DNA of 36,391 nt from Anaerolineae bacterium. Its GTDB lineage: Bacteria > Chloroflexota > Anaerolineae > Aggregatilineales > Phototrophicaceae. Where the stretch lies: positions 1 to 36,391 of the forward strand of contig JAJDUC010000063.1 in assembly GCA_022826865.1 (NCBI GenBank). The letters are read 5' to 3'. The stretch's first letter is position 1. Each line of letters opens with the position of its first letter. A program made the position numbers and the translations under genes. Below the pieces are notes generated by a model, which was not told the DNA's origin, searched no databases, and saw only the letters and a list, made by a program, of their open reading frames with translations. Below, in pieces: positions 23,891-31,187 of this stretch.

Positions 23891-24418
23891 TTAGCCCGGC
23901 GAAATGACTTCCAGCGCGATGATATCGGGATGGCTTGCCACACCATCGGGCCGGTAGGCGATGACGGCGAATTTGTGCCAGCCCAAGCCCCTGGCGAACC
24001 AGTTCATGGCAACGCGGTATTGCCGATCATTGCCGGCTGCGCTTTCGCTGGATTGCGCCAATTCTTCGTCGACATATAGTTCGACGCGCCGAATGCCTTG
24101 CGCCTGGTCAAATGCATGGATGTCGATATCGAAAACCACGCCTTCAATGACGCGCTGATTGTGCGGCGGCGAGAGAATGCGCACCTGGGGAAGAGCCGGG
24201 GTTGGTTCCGGCGTCGACGGCGACGCCGGCCGGCCCAGGTTGCAGGCGCCGGCCAGACCCAGGGCGAAGGCCAGCAGCAGAGCAAGGCCGGGCGTGAATC
24301 CGGATCGGCGTATTTTCCCCTTGCTCCGGCATTTCGAGGCCGTCAGTTTCCGCCCCCGCCTCGCCAGGCGCTTCGCGGACATCATCTGCCTGGGCCGGCT
24401 CGCGGCAAGATAAGTCAT
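23891..24418 (-). CDS. Lipoprotein with bacterial Ig-like domain
   Basis: The protein has about 175 residues. A long basic N region is followed by a hydrophobic core (TPGLALLLAFALG) and the lipobox LAGAC (C59). A Pro/Thr-rich spacer (SPSTPEPTPALP) leads to one Ig-like domain of about 90 residues starting VRILSPPHNQRVIEGVVFDIDI, a style found in surface proteins with PKD/Big-type folds. It is probably tethered to the outer face of the membrane. ATG 24418 is chosen; the double ATG at 24385/24382 would give a more normal signal length. The function is unknown. Confidence 0.65.
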   Translation of the reverse strand: MTYLAASRPRQMMSAKRLARRGRKLTASKCRSKGKIRRSGFTPGLALLLAFALGLAGACNLGRPASPSTPEPTPALPQVRILSPPHNQRVIEGVVFDIDIHAFDQAQGIRRVELYVDEELAQSSESAAGNDRQYRVAMNWFARGLGWHKFAVIAYRPDGVASHPDIIALEVISPG

Positions 24419-24801
24419 ACCGTTCTCATTATCTGATTTGCCTAAAATGTCCGCAAGCACGATCCCGGCAGTTTGCTGCGCGCGGCAAGTTTCACTGGAC
24501 AGTTCTTGACGAGTTTTCCGGCGGCAGCGCAGGCGTATCGGTCTTCGATATCTGAGCAACTCCAAGAAAGTAATGCAAGTTTCAGGCAGGATAGTGTAGG
24601 GCTTGTCCGGTACTCTGTTTCCGCTTTCGCACGCGGTCAACCCCCCTCAGTCCCCCTATTGCAATGGGGGAAGCTGGATTCGCTATTAAGCGCTTTCGGA
24701 ATTCCGCCCCCGTTCTGCGGGAGGATTGGGGGGCTGGGAAAAATCGCGGTAGCACCAGCCAGTACTAGACAAGCCTAACAGATTTCGTGATATGAGAATT
24801 G
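24419..24801. other. Gene-free region with a candidate small mobile element
   Basis: No credible gene is seen. 24640-24740 has C-rich and G-rich runs (CCCCCTATTGCAATGGGGG) related to the other hairpin repeats, bracketed by the inverted repeats described at 24597-24778. The rest is unremarkable. Confidence 0.5.
24597..24778. mobile_element. Candidate 182-base MITE-like element
   Basis: TAGGGCTTGTCCGGTACT (24597-24614) and the reverse complement of 24761-24778 (TTAGGCTTGTCTAGTACT) agree at 14 of 18 positions. The inner part has further C-run/G-run symmetry and no gene. It is a pattern only; I saw no second copy in the window. Confidence 0.35.
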
Positions 24802-25602
24802 CTATTGCCTTTTGCGCGACGTACCTGCATTTACTTGTGACAGCATGTCAGCCACGCAGGCGGCTGCCCGCGCAAGTATCTGCTCCTCGGCAATGCCGTC
24901 GCAAGGCGGATATTGGCGCCAGATCCAGGCTTTGTCGATCAGCCCGGACCATTTGGGAAAGCAGCGTTTCGCCCATTCCGCCGCGATTCGCTTTGAGGCG
25001 GCTCGCCGATGCCGCACTGTGTAGACGCCGCGCGCGACCGTCAAGACGACGTAGGACAGATCCCGCTTGCTCGTTTCTGATTGCAGGAAGTCACGATATG
25101 CCCCGATGTGCTCCTTCACGGCAGCCAGGTACTCGTCGGTAGAGATGGGACCCAGCAGCGTTTCAATGCCCGGCCCATGCAGCGCGATGCCGTCTTCCCG
25201 CAATTGGCGCCAACTGATCAGCCAGTCCCGTCCGGCTTGGAGGCGATGGAAGGCTTCGCCCGGGCTGATAATCCCAATTGTGCTGGCGCGCTGGCGAAAG
25301 TCGCGCAATCCAGCTTGCGAAATGTAAGCCAGTTCCAGGCGATCCAGCCATTGCGGATGCGCATCTATGATTCGCGCATGCAGCTGCTGCAAGTCCTGGA
25401 AGCGACGGTCATCCAATTCTTCTTTCAGCACGACAACCAGATCAATGTCGCTGATACCGGCGTCAAAATCGCCGGCAATCAATGAGCCGTAGAGGTAAAT
25501 GCCGACCAGTTGCTTTTGCAGCGCGGACTTGAGCCCGGGGATCAGCAGATCGAGTACCGGCGCGACATCCGGAAGCGCGGCGCTGGGATGTGAATTTGGC
25601 AT
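24802..25602 (-). CDS. Aminoglycoside adenylyltransferase-like nucleotidyltransferase (AadA/DUF4111 type)
   Basis: The protein has 266 residues, close to the 260 or so of ANT(3'')-type enzymes. The nucleotidyltransferase motif is complete: YLYGSLIAGDF followed by SDIDLVVVL (G39, S40, D52, D54). The C-terminal helical half (DLSYVVLTVARGVYTVRHRRAASK) matches the DUF4111 domain of AadA-like proteins. It could transfer AMP to an aminoglycoside, but environmental relatives often have no tested activity, so resistance is not shown. I use ATG 25602; another ATG at 25668 would add 22 Arg-rich residues and overlap the promoter region of the divergent gene. Confidence 0.8.
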   Translation of the reverse strand: MPNSHPSAALPDVAPVLDLLIPGLKSALQKQLVGIYLYGSLIAGDFDAGISDIDLVVVLKEELDDRRFQDLQQLHARIIDAHPQWLDRLELAYISQAGLRDFRQRASTIGIISPGEAFHRLQAGRDWLISWRQLREDGIALHGPGIETLLGPISTDEYLAAVKEHIGAYRDFLQSETSKRDLSYVVLTVARGVYTVRHRRAASKRIAAEWAKRCFPKWSGLIDKAWIWRQYPPCDGIAEEQILARAAACVADMLSQVNAGTSRKRQ

Positions 25603-25710
25603 ATCGGGCGGCCTGCGGGAGCGCGCGTGTTTTACATCAATGCGGGCGCGAAATCGCCGGGAATCCATTACACTATATTGAATTGCATTTTAGAGAAAGA
25701 ACACGGCAAG

Positions 25711-26844
25711 ATGAAGATCAAAGGCCTGGAGACTTATGTTGCGACCCAGCGCTTGGAAACGCCGTTCTACTTTTCGCAATTTGGGTTCTCGGCGCGCCAG
25801 ACCTGCTTGGTCAAAGTCATTGCCGAGGATGGCAGCTACGGCTGGGGCGAGGGTTATGGGCCGGCCAGCGTGATTCGCGCCGGCATCGAGTTCCTGGCGC
25901 CGCTGGTCATCGGCGAAGACCCGCTGCATGTGGAAGCAATCTGGAGCAAGATGCACCTGCGCAGCCTGGATTACGCGCGCCGCGGCGTTCTGGTCGCGGC
26001 GCTCAGCGCGATCGATATAGCGCTCTGGGACTTGCGCGGCAAACTGCTGGGGCAGCCGGTTTCGATACTGCTGGGCGGCCAAAGGCGCGAAAAGGTCAAG
26101 GTCTACGCGACGGGCATGTATTTTGTCGAAACGGAGGACCTTGTCGGCAAGCTGGTCGAGGAGGCGCGGGAATACGCGTCCCAGGGCTTTCAGGCGCTGA
26201 AGATGAAGATTGGGCTAGGGGTTGAGACCGACCTGCGCCATGCCCAGGCGCTGCGACAGGCGCTCGGCGACGATGTGGAGTTGATGGTGGACGCCAACCA
26301 CGCTTATTCCCTGGCGGAAGCGATCAGCTTTGCGCGACAGGCTGCCGGCCTGAACATCAGCTTCTTTGAAGAGCCGGTCTCGCCGGAGGATTATGAGGGC
26401 TACCGCGAACTGCGCCAGCGCAGCGCGATTCCAATCGCGGGCGGCGAATGCGAATATCTCCTGGCCGGTTTCCGACAGTTGCTGAGCAATCGCTGCGTCG
26501 ATATCGCCCAGCCCGATATCTGCGCCGCCGGCGGCTTGACCGAAACCAAGCGGATCGCAACCCTGGCCTCGGCTTTCCAAACAAACCTCATCCCTCACAG
26601 TTGGGGCACAGGCATCGCCTTCGCGGCCGGCCTGCATCTGGTCAGCACGCTGGATCCTGTGCCCGGCCGCCTGCGCATGCCGGAAGCCATGCTGGAGATG
26701 GATCGTTCCGAAAATCCCCTGCGGGACAAGCTGACGACGCCGCAATTCGAAGTTGTGGACGGCCGCGTCGCTGTGCCAACTGCGCCCGGATTGGGCGTGG
26801 ATGTCGACCCCGATTATCTGGATGAATTTTGCAAGGACGAATAA
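25711..26844 (+). CDS. Mandelate racemase/muconate lactonizing enzyme family protein (enolase superfamily)
   Basis: The protein has 377 residues. Catalytic KMK (K164, K166) is the MR-type KxK pair. Metal ligands are D194 (VDANHAY), E220 (FFEEP) and E246 (AGGECE). QPDICAAGG and IPHSWGTG provide the Asp-His dyad. The full set suggests a working sugar-acid dehydratase or racemase of the MR subgroup; the substrate is unknown. ATG 25711 is chosen from homology to the usual N terminus (MKIKGLETYV). The next gene starts right after its stop, so both enzymes probably act in sequence. Confidence 0.9.
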   Translation: MKIKGLETYVATQRLETPFYFSQFGFSARQTCLVKVIAEDGSYGWGEGYGPASVIRAGIEFLAPLVIGEDPLHVEAIWSKMHLRSLDYARRGVLVAALSAIDIALWDLRGKLLGQPVSILLGGQRREKVKVYATGMYFVETEDLVGKLVEEAREYASQGFQALKMKIGLGVETDLRHAQALRQALGDDVELMVDANHAYSLAEAISFARQAAGLNISFFEEPVSPEDYEGYRELRQRSAIPIAGGECEYLLAGFRQLLSNRCVDIAQPDICAAGGLTETKRIATLASAFQTNLIPHSWGTGIAFAAGLHLVSTLDPVPGRLRMPEAMLEMDRSENPLRDKLTTPQFEVVDGRVAVPTAPGLGVDVDPDYLDEFCKDE

Positions 26845-27801
26845 GTGATCGAGCGCATCCCGCTGGTTGCGATTCAAGCGGCGGCTGAGCGCATCGCCGC
26901 TTCAGTTGCGCGGACGCCCCTGCTGCCCTTGCCGCTCGACAACGCCCCGGCCGAGATATACTTGAAATTGGAGAACCTGCATCCTATCGGCTCTTTCAAG
27001 CTGCGGGGCGCGGGCAATGCCATGGCCCTGGCCGCGGCGGGCGAGTTGGCGAAGGGCGTCTATACCGCGAGCGCCGGCAATATGGCGCAGGGAGTGGCCT
27101 GGAACGCGCGGCAGCTGGGCATCGCCTGTCAGGTGATCGTGCCCGATCATGCGCCGGCAACGAAACTGGCGGCCATACGGCGGCTCGGCGGGCAAATCAT
27201 CAAGGTTCCCTTCGATCGCTGGTGGCAGGTGATCGTCAGCGGCGAGTTCGAGGGCTTGGACGGAATCTTCATTCACCCGGTGAGCAACCGGCATGTGATC
27301 GCCGGCAACGGCAGCATCGGCCTGGAGATTTTGCAAGATCTGCCCGATGTCGACGCCGTGCTAATCCCTTATGGCGGCGGTGGTTTGAGCCTCGGCATCG
27401 CTTCGGCGCTGCGGGCGCTGAAGCCTAAGGCGCGCCTCTACGCGGTCGAGGTGGAAACGGCCGCGCCTTTGGCCGCTTCGCTGGCGGCGGGCTATCCGGT
27501 CGAGGTCAAGTACCGGCCGAGCTTTGTCGATGGCATCGGCGGCAAGAGCGTGCTGCCGGAGATCTGGCCGCTGGCGCGCGAACTCCTGGACGGCTCGCTG
27601 TTGGTCTCTCTCGATGAAGTGAAGAGGGCGATACGACTGCTTGCAGAGCGGCAACAGGTCATTGCCGAGGGCGCCGGCGCGGCGCCGCTAGCTGCGGCGT
27701 TGGCCGGGCGAGCCGGCGGCGGCAAGCTGGTCTGCGTGGTTTCAGGCGGGAATATCGACCGTAAAGCGCTGGCCGGGATATTGGCTGAACCTAAGTCCTA
27801 A
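26845..27801 (+). CDS. PLP-dependent fold-type II dehydratase (threonine dehydratase / serine racemase-like)
   Basis: The protein has 318 residues. IGSFKLRGA contains the Schiff-base lysine K52, TASAGNMAQGVAW is the substrate-binding SxGN loop, YGGGGLS binds the phosphate of PLP, and VSGGNID closes the active site. It has no C-terminal ACT domain, so it is the short, catabolic-type form, probably acting on threonine, serine or a hydroxy-amino acid. It begins with GTG directly after the preceding TAA, so it is co-translated with the enolase-superfamily gene. Confidence 0.88.
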   Translation: MIERIPLVAIQAAAERIAASVARTPLLPLPLDNAPAEIYLKLENLHPIGSFKLRGAGNAMALAAAGELAKGVYTASAGNMAQGVAWNARQLGIACQVIVPDHAPATKLAAIRRLGGQIIKVPFDRWWQVIVSGEFEGLDGIFIHPVSNRHVIAGNGSIGLEILQDLPDVDAVLIPYGGGGLSLGIASALRALKPKARLYAVEVETAAPLAASLAAGYPVEVKYRPSFVDGIGGKSVLPEIWPLARELLDGSLLVSLDEVKRAIRLLAERQQVIAEGAGAAPLAAALAGRAGGGKLVCVVSGGNIDRKALAGILAEPKS

Positions 27802-27853
27802 GCGGGACATTTGCTTCAAAAAGTTATCCGCCGATGGCCACGCAAAAATGTAA

Positions 27854-27873
27854 GGGCGTCTCGTGAGACGCCC
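27854..27873 (+). repeat. GTAGGGGCG hairpin, copy 3
   Basis: GGGCGTCTC (27854-27862) pairs with GAGACGCCC (27865-27873). AATGTAA precedes it and GTTGAAAATGGCC follows, as at 23703. Confidence 0.7.
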
Positions 27874-27902
27874 GTTGAAAATGGCCCTCAATTGGCCTAA
27901 CG

Positions 27903-28766
27903 TCAAACAGCGACATCTTCAAACAGGGACGGGAAGTGCCGCAGCGGATCGCCGGGTTCGCGCAAGAGAATGCGCTGGCGCGGCGTCAACTCGACAGCGC
28001 TTGGCTCTTCAACCCGCCTCGAGGTCCAGGCAAGATGCGAAACGCAATACTTGAAGAGCAGCGTCCGCCGTTCGTGTTCGGCGCGCCAGCCGGCCGTGCC
28101 GTGGGTCAATGCTTCGGAGAACAACAAGACCGAGCCGGCGGGAAGCTCCGGCATGACGACATGGGGCGAGCTTTCATGCTCGTCTGTGATTTGCTGTGGC
28201 AGACGGTAATTGCTCTTGTGGCTGCCGGGGACGCAGCAGAAGCCGCCATGCTCGGGTCCGGCGTCGGTCAGCGCCCAAGTCACGACAATGAAACCTTCAT
28301 AAATCTGATTGCTGCGAAAAGCGTAATATTCGCCCGGCCCCGCGCCTGAGTGCGGCGCGGAGGCGCCGTAATCGGAATGCAGCTTGCCGTAGCGCATGCC
28401 CTTGCGCATATACATGCCGTAGATGCGGTCCAGGCGAATGCAGTCGCCCAGGCGCATGCGCAGAATCGGCAAGATCGCGGGATGATCCAGCAGGTCGCAG
28501 AAGGGCCGGCCCCAGTTGAGGAAGCCGGCGCCGACCGGCCGCTGACGCTCCTCATGGCGCTTGCTTTCCGGCGCGTCTTCCGCCTTGAGCATTGAAGCGC
28601 CCAGCGTGGGCGCGCTGCCGAAGCGCGGCGATACATCCGGCGGCGGCAGATTCTGTTCATCAATCAGCCGGTTCAGCGCCGCCACCTCGTCCGGACTCAA
28701 AGCATTTTCAATGACCAGGTAGCCGTTCAAATCAAATAGATATTGCTGCATTTCCAGATCTTGCAT
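27903..28766 (-). CDS. Phytanoyl-CoA dioxygenase (PhyH)-family Fe(II)/2-oxoglutarate oxygenase
   Basis: The protein has 287 residues. The iron-binding facial triad is H130-S-D132 (KLHSDYGA) with distal H222 (ALTHGTAGW). An arginine of HERRTLLFKY (R233/R234) would bind 2-oxoglutarate. GGFCCVPGSHKSNY is the typical segment of the family. It hydroxylates an unknown small molecule. The start may be ATG 28766 or the in-frame ATG five codons later. It converges on the PLP-enzyme gene with a GGGCG hairpin in between. Confidence 0.87.
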   Translation of the reverse strand: MQDLEMQQYLFDLNGYLVIENALSPDEVAALNRLIDEQNLPPPDVSPRFGSAPTLGASMLKAEDAPESKRHEERQRPVGAGFLNWGRPFCDLLDHPAILPILRMRLGDCIRLDRIYGMYMRKGMRYGKLHSDYGASAPHSGAGPGEYYAFRSNQIYEGFIVVTWALTDAGPEHGGFCCVPGSHKSNYRLPQQITDEHESSPHVVMPELPAGSVLLFSEALTHGTAGWRAEHERRTLLFKYCVSHLAWTSRRVEEPSAVELTPRQRILLREPGDPLRHFPSLFEDVAV

Positions 28767-28807
28767 GTGACGATTCTCCGGTAAATGTTGTTGACTTTTG
28801 CATAGGC

Positions 28808-28828
28808 GGGCAAGCCACGGGCTCGCCC
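28808..28828. repeat. GGGC...GCCC hairpin, copy 4
   Basis: GGGCAAGCC (28808-28816) and GGCTCGCCC (28820-28828) pair at 8 of 9 positions. The stem is nearly that of 29614-29633. Confidence 0.55.
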
Positions 28829-28856
28829 CAACATCGACATGACGATGCCGCCGGGC

Positions 28857-29510
28857 TTAATCGGCGGGCGGAACGGCGGCGAGCACGGGCAAGCCGGCAT
28901 GGGACTCGACATCTTCGCGGCGGCGCACGATGGCGCTTTCCAGGTACTCCAGCACGAAGACGATGATCGCGCCGACGAAGACGCCGGCGATGAAGCCAAC
29001 CAGGGCGTTGATGCGCAGGTTGGGGCGGGCGAGAACGGTGACCGGATTGTCTTGCAGGCGGGCGTCGATGCGGTCTTCCTGGCGCGCTTGCTGGTTTTCG
29101 TCGTTGCGGTAAAGCACCAGCAGCTGCGCCCATTCAGCGGCGATGCGCGCGGCCTGGCCGGGGTCTTTGCTCTCGGCGTCGATCTGGATGACCAGACTGT
29201 CCAGGTTGGGCGCGAAGCGGACATCGGCGCGCAGCTGCGCAGGCAGCATGTCGAGCTGCAGGCGGTCGATGACTTCGGCCGCTCGCAGGGAGCTGTCGAG
29301 GTAGGCGACGTGGCTGTTGAGCAGCTGCTTGGCGGCCTGGGTCAAGCCGAAGTCGGTGCGGCTGGGTTCGATGCGCACCTTCTGGGTGGCGCGGTAGACC
29401 GGGTCGAGCGTGCGGCTGAAGAAGAATGCGGCGCCAGCGGCGATGAGGCCGAGCAGGAGCATGATCCAGCCGCGGCGGATGAGGATGTTGGCGTAGTCGA
29501 TGAGGTTCAT
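28857..29510 (-). CDS. Wzz/chain-length-determinant-like membrane protein
   Basis: The protein has 217 residues. It starts NLIDYANILIRRGWIMLLLGLIAAG, the typical Wzz N terminus with TM1 (about 15-32). A periplasmic helical region follows (about 35-165), and TM2 (LVGFIAGVFVGAIIVFVLEYL) is near 171-191. It ends soon after TM2 and has no tyrosine-kinase domain. Such proteins set chain length or help export of surface polysaccharides. No polymerase or kinase gene lies beside it in the window. Confidence 0.8.
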   Translation of the reverse strand: MNLIDYANILIRRGWIMLLLGLIAAGAAFFFSRTLDPVYRATQKVRIEPSRTDFGLTQAAKQLLNSHVAYLDSSLRAAEVIDRLQLDMLPAQLRADVRFAPNLDSLVIQIDAESKDPGQAARIAAEWAQLLVLYRNDENQQARQEDRIDARLQDNPVTVLARPNLRINALVGFIAGVFVGAIIVFVLEYLESAIVRRREDVESHAGLPVLAAVPPAD

Positions 29511-29546
29511 GCGGTCATTTTAGCACAAGGCGTGGGGGATTTTGCC

Positions 29547-29595
29547 AGGGAGACACCGAGACACAGAGAAAACTTTCACCACCGAGTGCGCCGAG
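29547..29595 (+). repeat. CACAGAG-type dispersed repeat, copy 2
   Basis: AGGGAGACACCGAGACACAG followed by AGAAAACTTTCACCACCGAG and a short degenerate continuation. Confidence 0.6.
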
Positions 29596-29613
29596 TCTCC
29601 TCTCTTGCCGTAG

Positions 29614-29633
29614 GGGCGAGCCTTGGCTCGCCC
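29614..29633 (+). repeat. GTAGGGGCG hairpin, copy 5
   Basis: GGGCGAGCC-TT-GGCTCGCCC is a perfect 9-bp stem preceded by GTAG. Confidence 0.7.
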
Positions 29634-29660
29634 GCATGTATGTCGCAAAGGGCTTTTTGG

Positions 29661-29686
29661 AACCACAGAGACCGCAGAGGCTAAAT
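29661..29686 (+). repeat. CACAGAG-type dispersed repeat, copy 3
   Basis: AACCACAGAGACCGCAGAGG is the core. Confidence 0.6.
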
Positions 29687-29750
29687 CCGGCGCACTTGAC
29701 AGGCGGCACGGGATGGGGCTTATGTATTCAAGCAACAAGTTCTAATCTTA

Positions 29751-30224
29751 TCACTCTAATTCCGACTGGAAGTCAAAATCAGTCATTGACGGAATGCGAA
29801 ATGAGAACATCGTCTTGCCATTTCTATTTGAAACTGCGAAATCGCCCCGATTAATGATATCCATGCCAATCAAAACATCAATGCCTGTTAAATCAGTTTG
29901 CGCTACATTAGGCATGGCAAACGCAATTCCATTTGGCAGCACAAGTCCGACATGATATATGGGTACCTCGTCTATACCATTGGCGTGCGCTATAGGAATG
30001 AAACCCTAGTGCTTTATACCAAGAGTGTCAACAACCCTCTTGCTTATTACGCTGTGTGTAGCCCCCGTATCCCATAATGCCGAGCATCTATGCAGTCTGT
30101 CTATAGAATCAGGTTTGGATGCCGACTCAGTGAAGGAAAGCAGATCTGAAATTGAACACGGGCTTATGAGCTGATCTTGTATAGAATCCCACTTCCGTGT
30201 CCATACGTGAACTTTTGAAGTCAT
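29751..30224 (-). pseudogene. Retropepsin-like aspartic protease, interrupted by an in-frame TAG
   Basis: The first part (30224 to 30006) ends ALWDTGATHSVISKRVV and then DTLGIKH, and holds the catalytic DTGA of retroviral-type aspartic proteases. A TAG at 30008-30006 interrupts the frame. The same frame then continues without break (GFIPIAHANG, EVPIYHVGLV, TGIDVLIGMDIINRGDF) to 29751; the GMDII segment is the expected second half of the domain. Together this is about 157 residues, the normal length of such a single-domain protein. The start overlaps the stop of the DUF5678-like gene (ATGA). It is either a recent nonsense mutant, a sequencing error, or amber readthrough. Confidence 0.75.
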
Positions 30225-30472
30225 GCAGAGGATACTATTCTTGGCGTGTGCAAATGCACGGTCATCGCATCGATACTTTCCTCAATCCTCTGCAGCAGGA
30301 TCGTTCCTTGTTCGTGGTCTTGGTAGAGAGACTTAGCGGCAACCTCGTAGGAAGCATATACGCCGAGAATATCATGGCCCTTTATTGCAACATATTTCCC
30401 CGCCCCGTGCTTTTCAGCGAGATCACCCATAATCTCAATGAAATACCGGTATTCTTTTTCCAGCGGTCTCAT
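30221..30472 (-). CDS. DUF5678-like small protein paired with the aspartic protease
   Basis: The protein has 83 residues. KYVAIKGHDILGVYASYEVAAKSLYQDHEQGTILLQRIEE follows the pattern of DUF5678 (WVAI.. then a helix, then a final strand). Such small proteins are often encoded beside retropepsin-like proteases; the role is not known and might be regulation of the protease or its substrate. AGG sits 6 bases before ATG 30472, and an in-frame ATG at 30508 is less likely. Its stop overlaps the protease start by ATGA. Confidence 0.6.
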   Translation of the reverse strand: MRPLEKEYRYFIEIMGDLAEKHGAGKYVAIKGHDILGVYASYEVAAKSLYQDHEQGTILLQRIEESIDAMTVHLHTPRIVSSA

Positions 30473-30577
30473 TTTCTGCCTCGTCCTAATTGTTTCAGCA
30501 TACAGCAATTATAGCACAGTCTTTCTACTCATCATCCACCCTTCACCACATGCGCCTCATCCTCAGCCGGGTCGTAA

Positions 30578-30606
30578 AAGTCAGAGCGACCGGGCAGGTC
30601 CGGTTT
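30578..30606 (+). repeat. 29-bp direct repeat flanking the small coiled-coil gene, left copy
   Basis: AAGTCAGAGCGACCGGGC then AGGTCCGGTTT matches 31088-31116 at 26 of 29 positions. Confidence 0.75.
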
Positions 30607-30680
30607 TCTGTGGCGTTCATGCGCTGAGGGCGGCGGGGAATGGGGCTAGGTGGGCGGCTGTAGTGTCGCGTGTGGGGGAT

Positions 30681-30705
30681 TTCACCACAGAGGGCGCGGA
30701 GTTTG
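30681..30705 (+). repeat. CACAGAG-type dispersed repeat, copy 4
   Basis: TTCACCACAGAGGGCGCGGAG. It lies shortly upstream of the small coiled-coil gene. Confidence 0.6.
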
Positions 30706-30754
30706 ACAGGTTGGCGCAGCGCCACTACAATGGATAAGGACTTAAGGAGGAAAC

Positions 30755-31033
30755 ATGGCAGCCACAACTGACATTCGATTCAAGCGCATGCAAGGCGAGT
30801 ATAAGGTTTTGCGCGATGCTCAAGACGAGTTGTTTGATAAAGTCGATACTTTGGAATCGGCGGTGCTGGGATTGACGGAGATTGTGAGTCGCAACAGTGA
30901 AATGATTGCCGAAAATCGCGAACTGATTCTGGCAAACACGCAGCGCATAGACGTGATTGACAGCAAACTGGATGCCATCATCAAGCATCTGGAAGTGCCA
31001 TACAAGCCGCCGGCGGGATTCGTCAAGGAGTGA
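30755..31033 (+). CDS. Small coiled-coil protein
   Basis: The protein has 92 residues, nearly all helical. Hydrophobic residues recur every three to four positions from about 15 to 80 (LRDAQDELFDKVDTLES, then IVSRNSEMIAENRELIL and IDVIDSKLDAIIKHLE), which indicates one long coiled coil. A strong Shine-Dalgarno (AAGGAGGAAAC) precedes the ATG, so the gene is probably well translated. It has no signal peptide or membrane segment. No family is recognised. It is bracketed by 29-bp direct repeats. Confidence 0.7.
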   Translation: MAATTDIRFKRMQGEYKVLRDAQDELFDKVDTLESAVLGLTEIVSRNSEMIAENRELILANTQRIDVIDSKLDAIIKHLEVPYKPPAGFVKE

Positions 31034-31087
31034 GCGCCGGTTCAATCCCCCGCCACAATTCAGCGTTCCTTTTCAGTCAAGTCGGCC

Positions 31088-31116
31088 AAGTCAAAGCGAC
31101 CGGGCGGGTTCGGTTT
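31088..31116 (+). repeat. 29-bp direct repeat flanking the small coiled-coil gene, right copy
   Basis: AAGTCAAAGCGACCGGGC then GGGTTCGGTTT; 26 of 29 positions match 30578-30606. The sequence after both copies stays loosely similar up to a GGATT(T)CACCAC. Confidence 0.75.
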
Positions 31117-31187
31117 GGCGGGCGGCTGGGATTGGGTGATGGGATATGGCGGGGAAGGGGCGAGTGGATGGCCGCGGGTTCTTGGAT

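Noticed and set aside
24473..24778. Plus-strand open frame of about 100 codons
   Set aside because: Most of it lies in the C-rich/G-rich repeat, and it has no domain, signal or ribosome-binding site.
25603..25710. TATAGT as a leaderless -10 box for the nucleotidyltransferase ATG at 25668
   Set aside because: Only three bases separate it from that ATG, too few for a start at the codon, and the shorter start at 25602 suits the family better.
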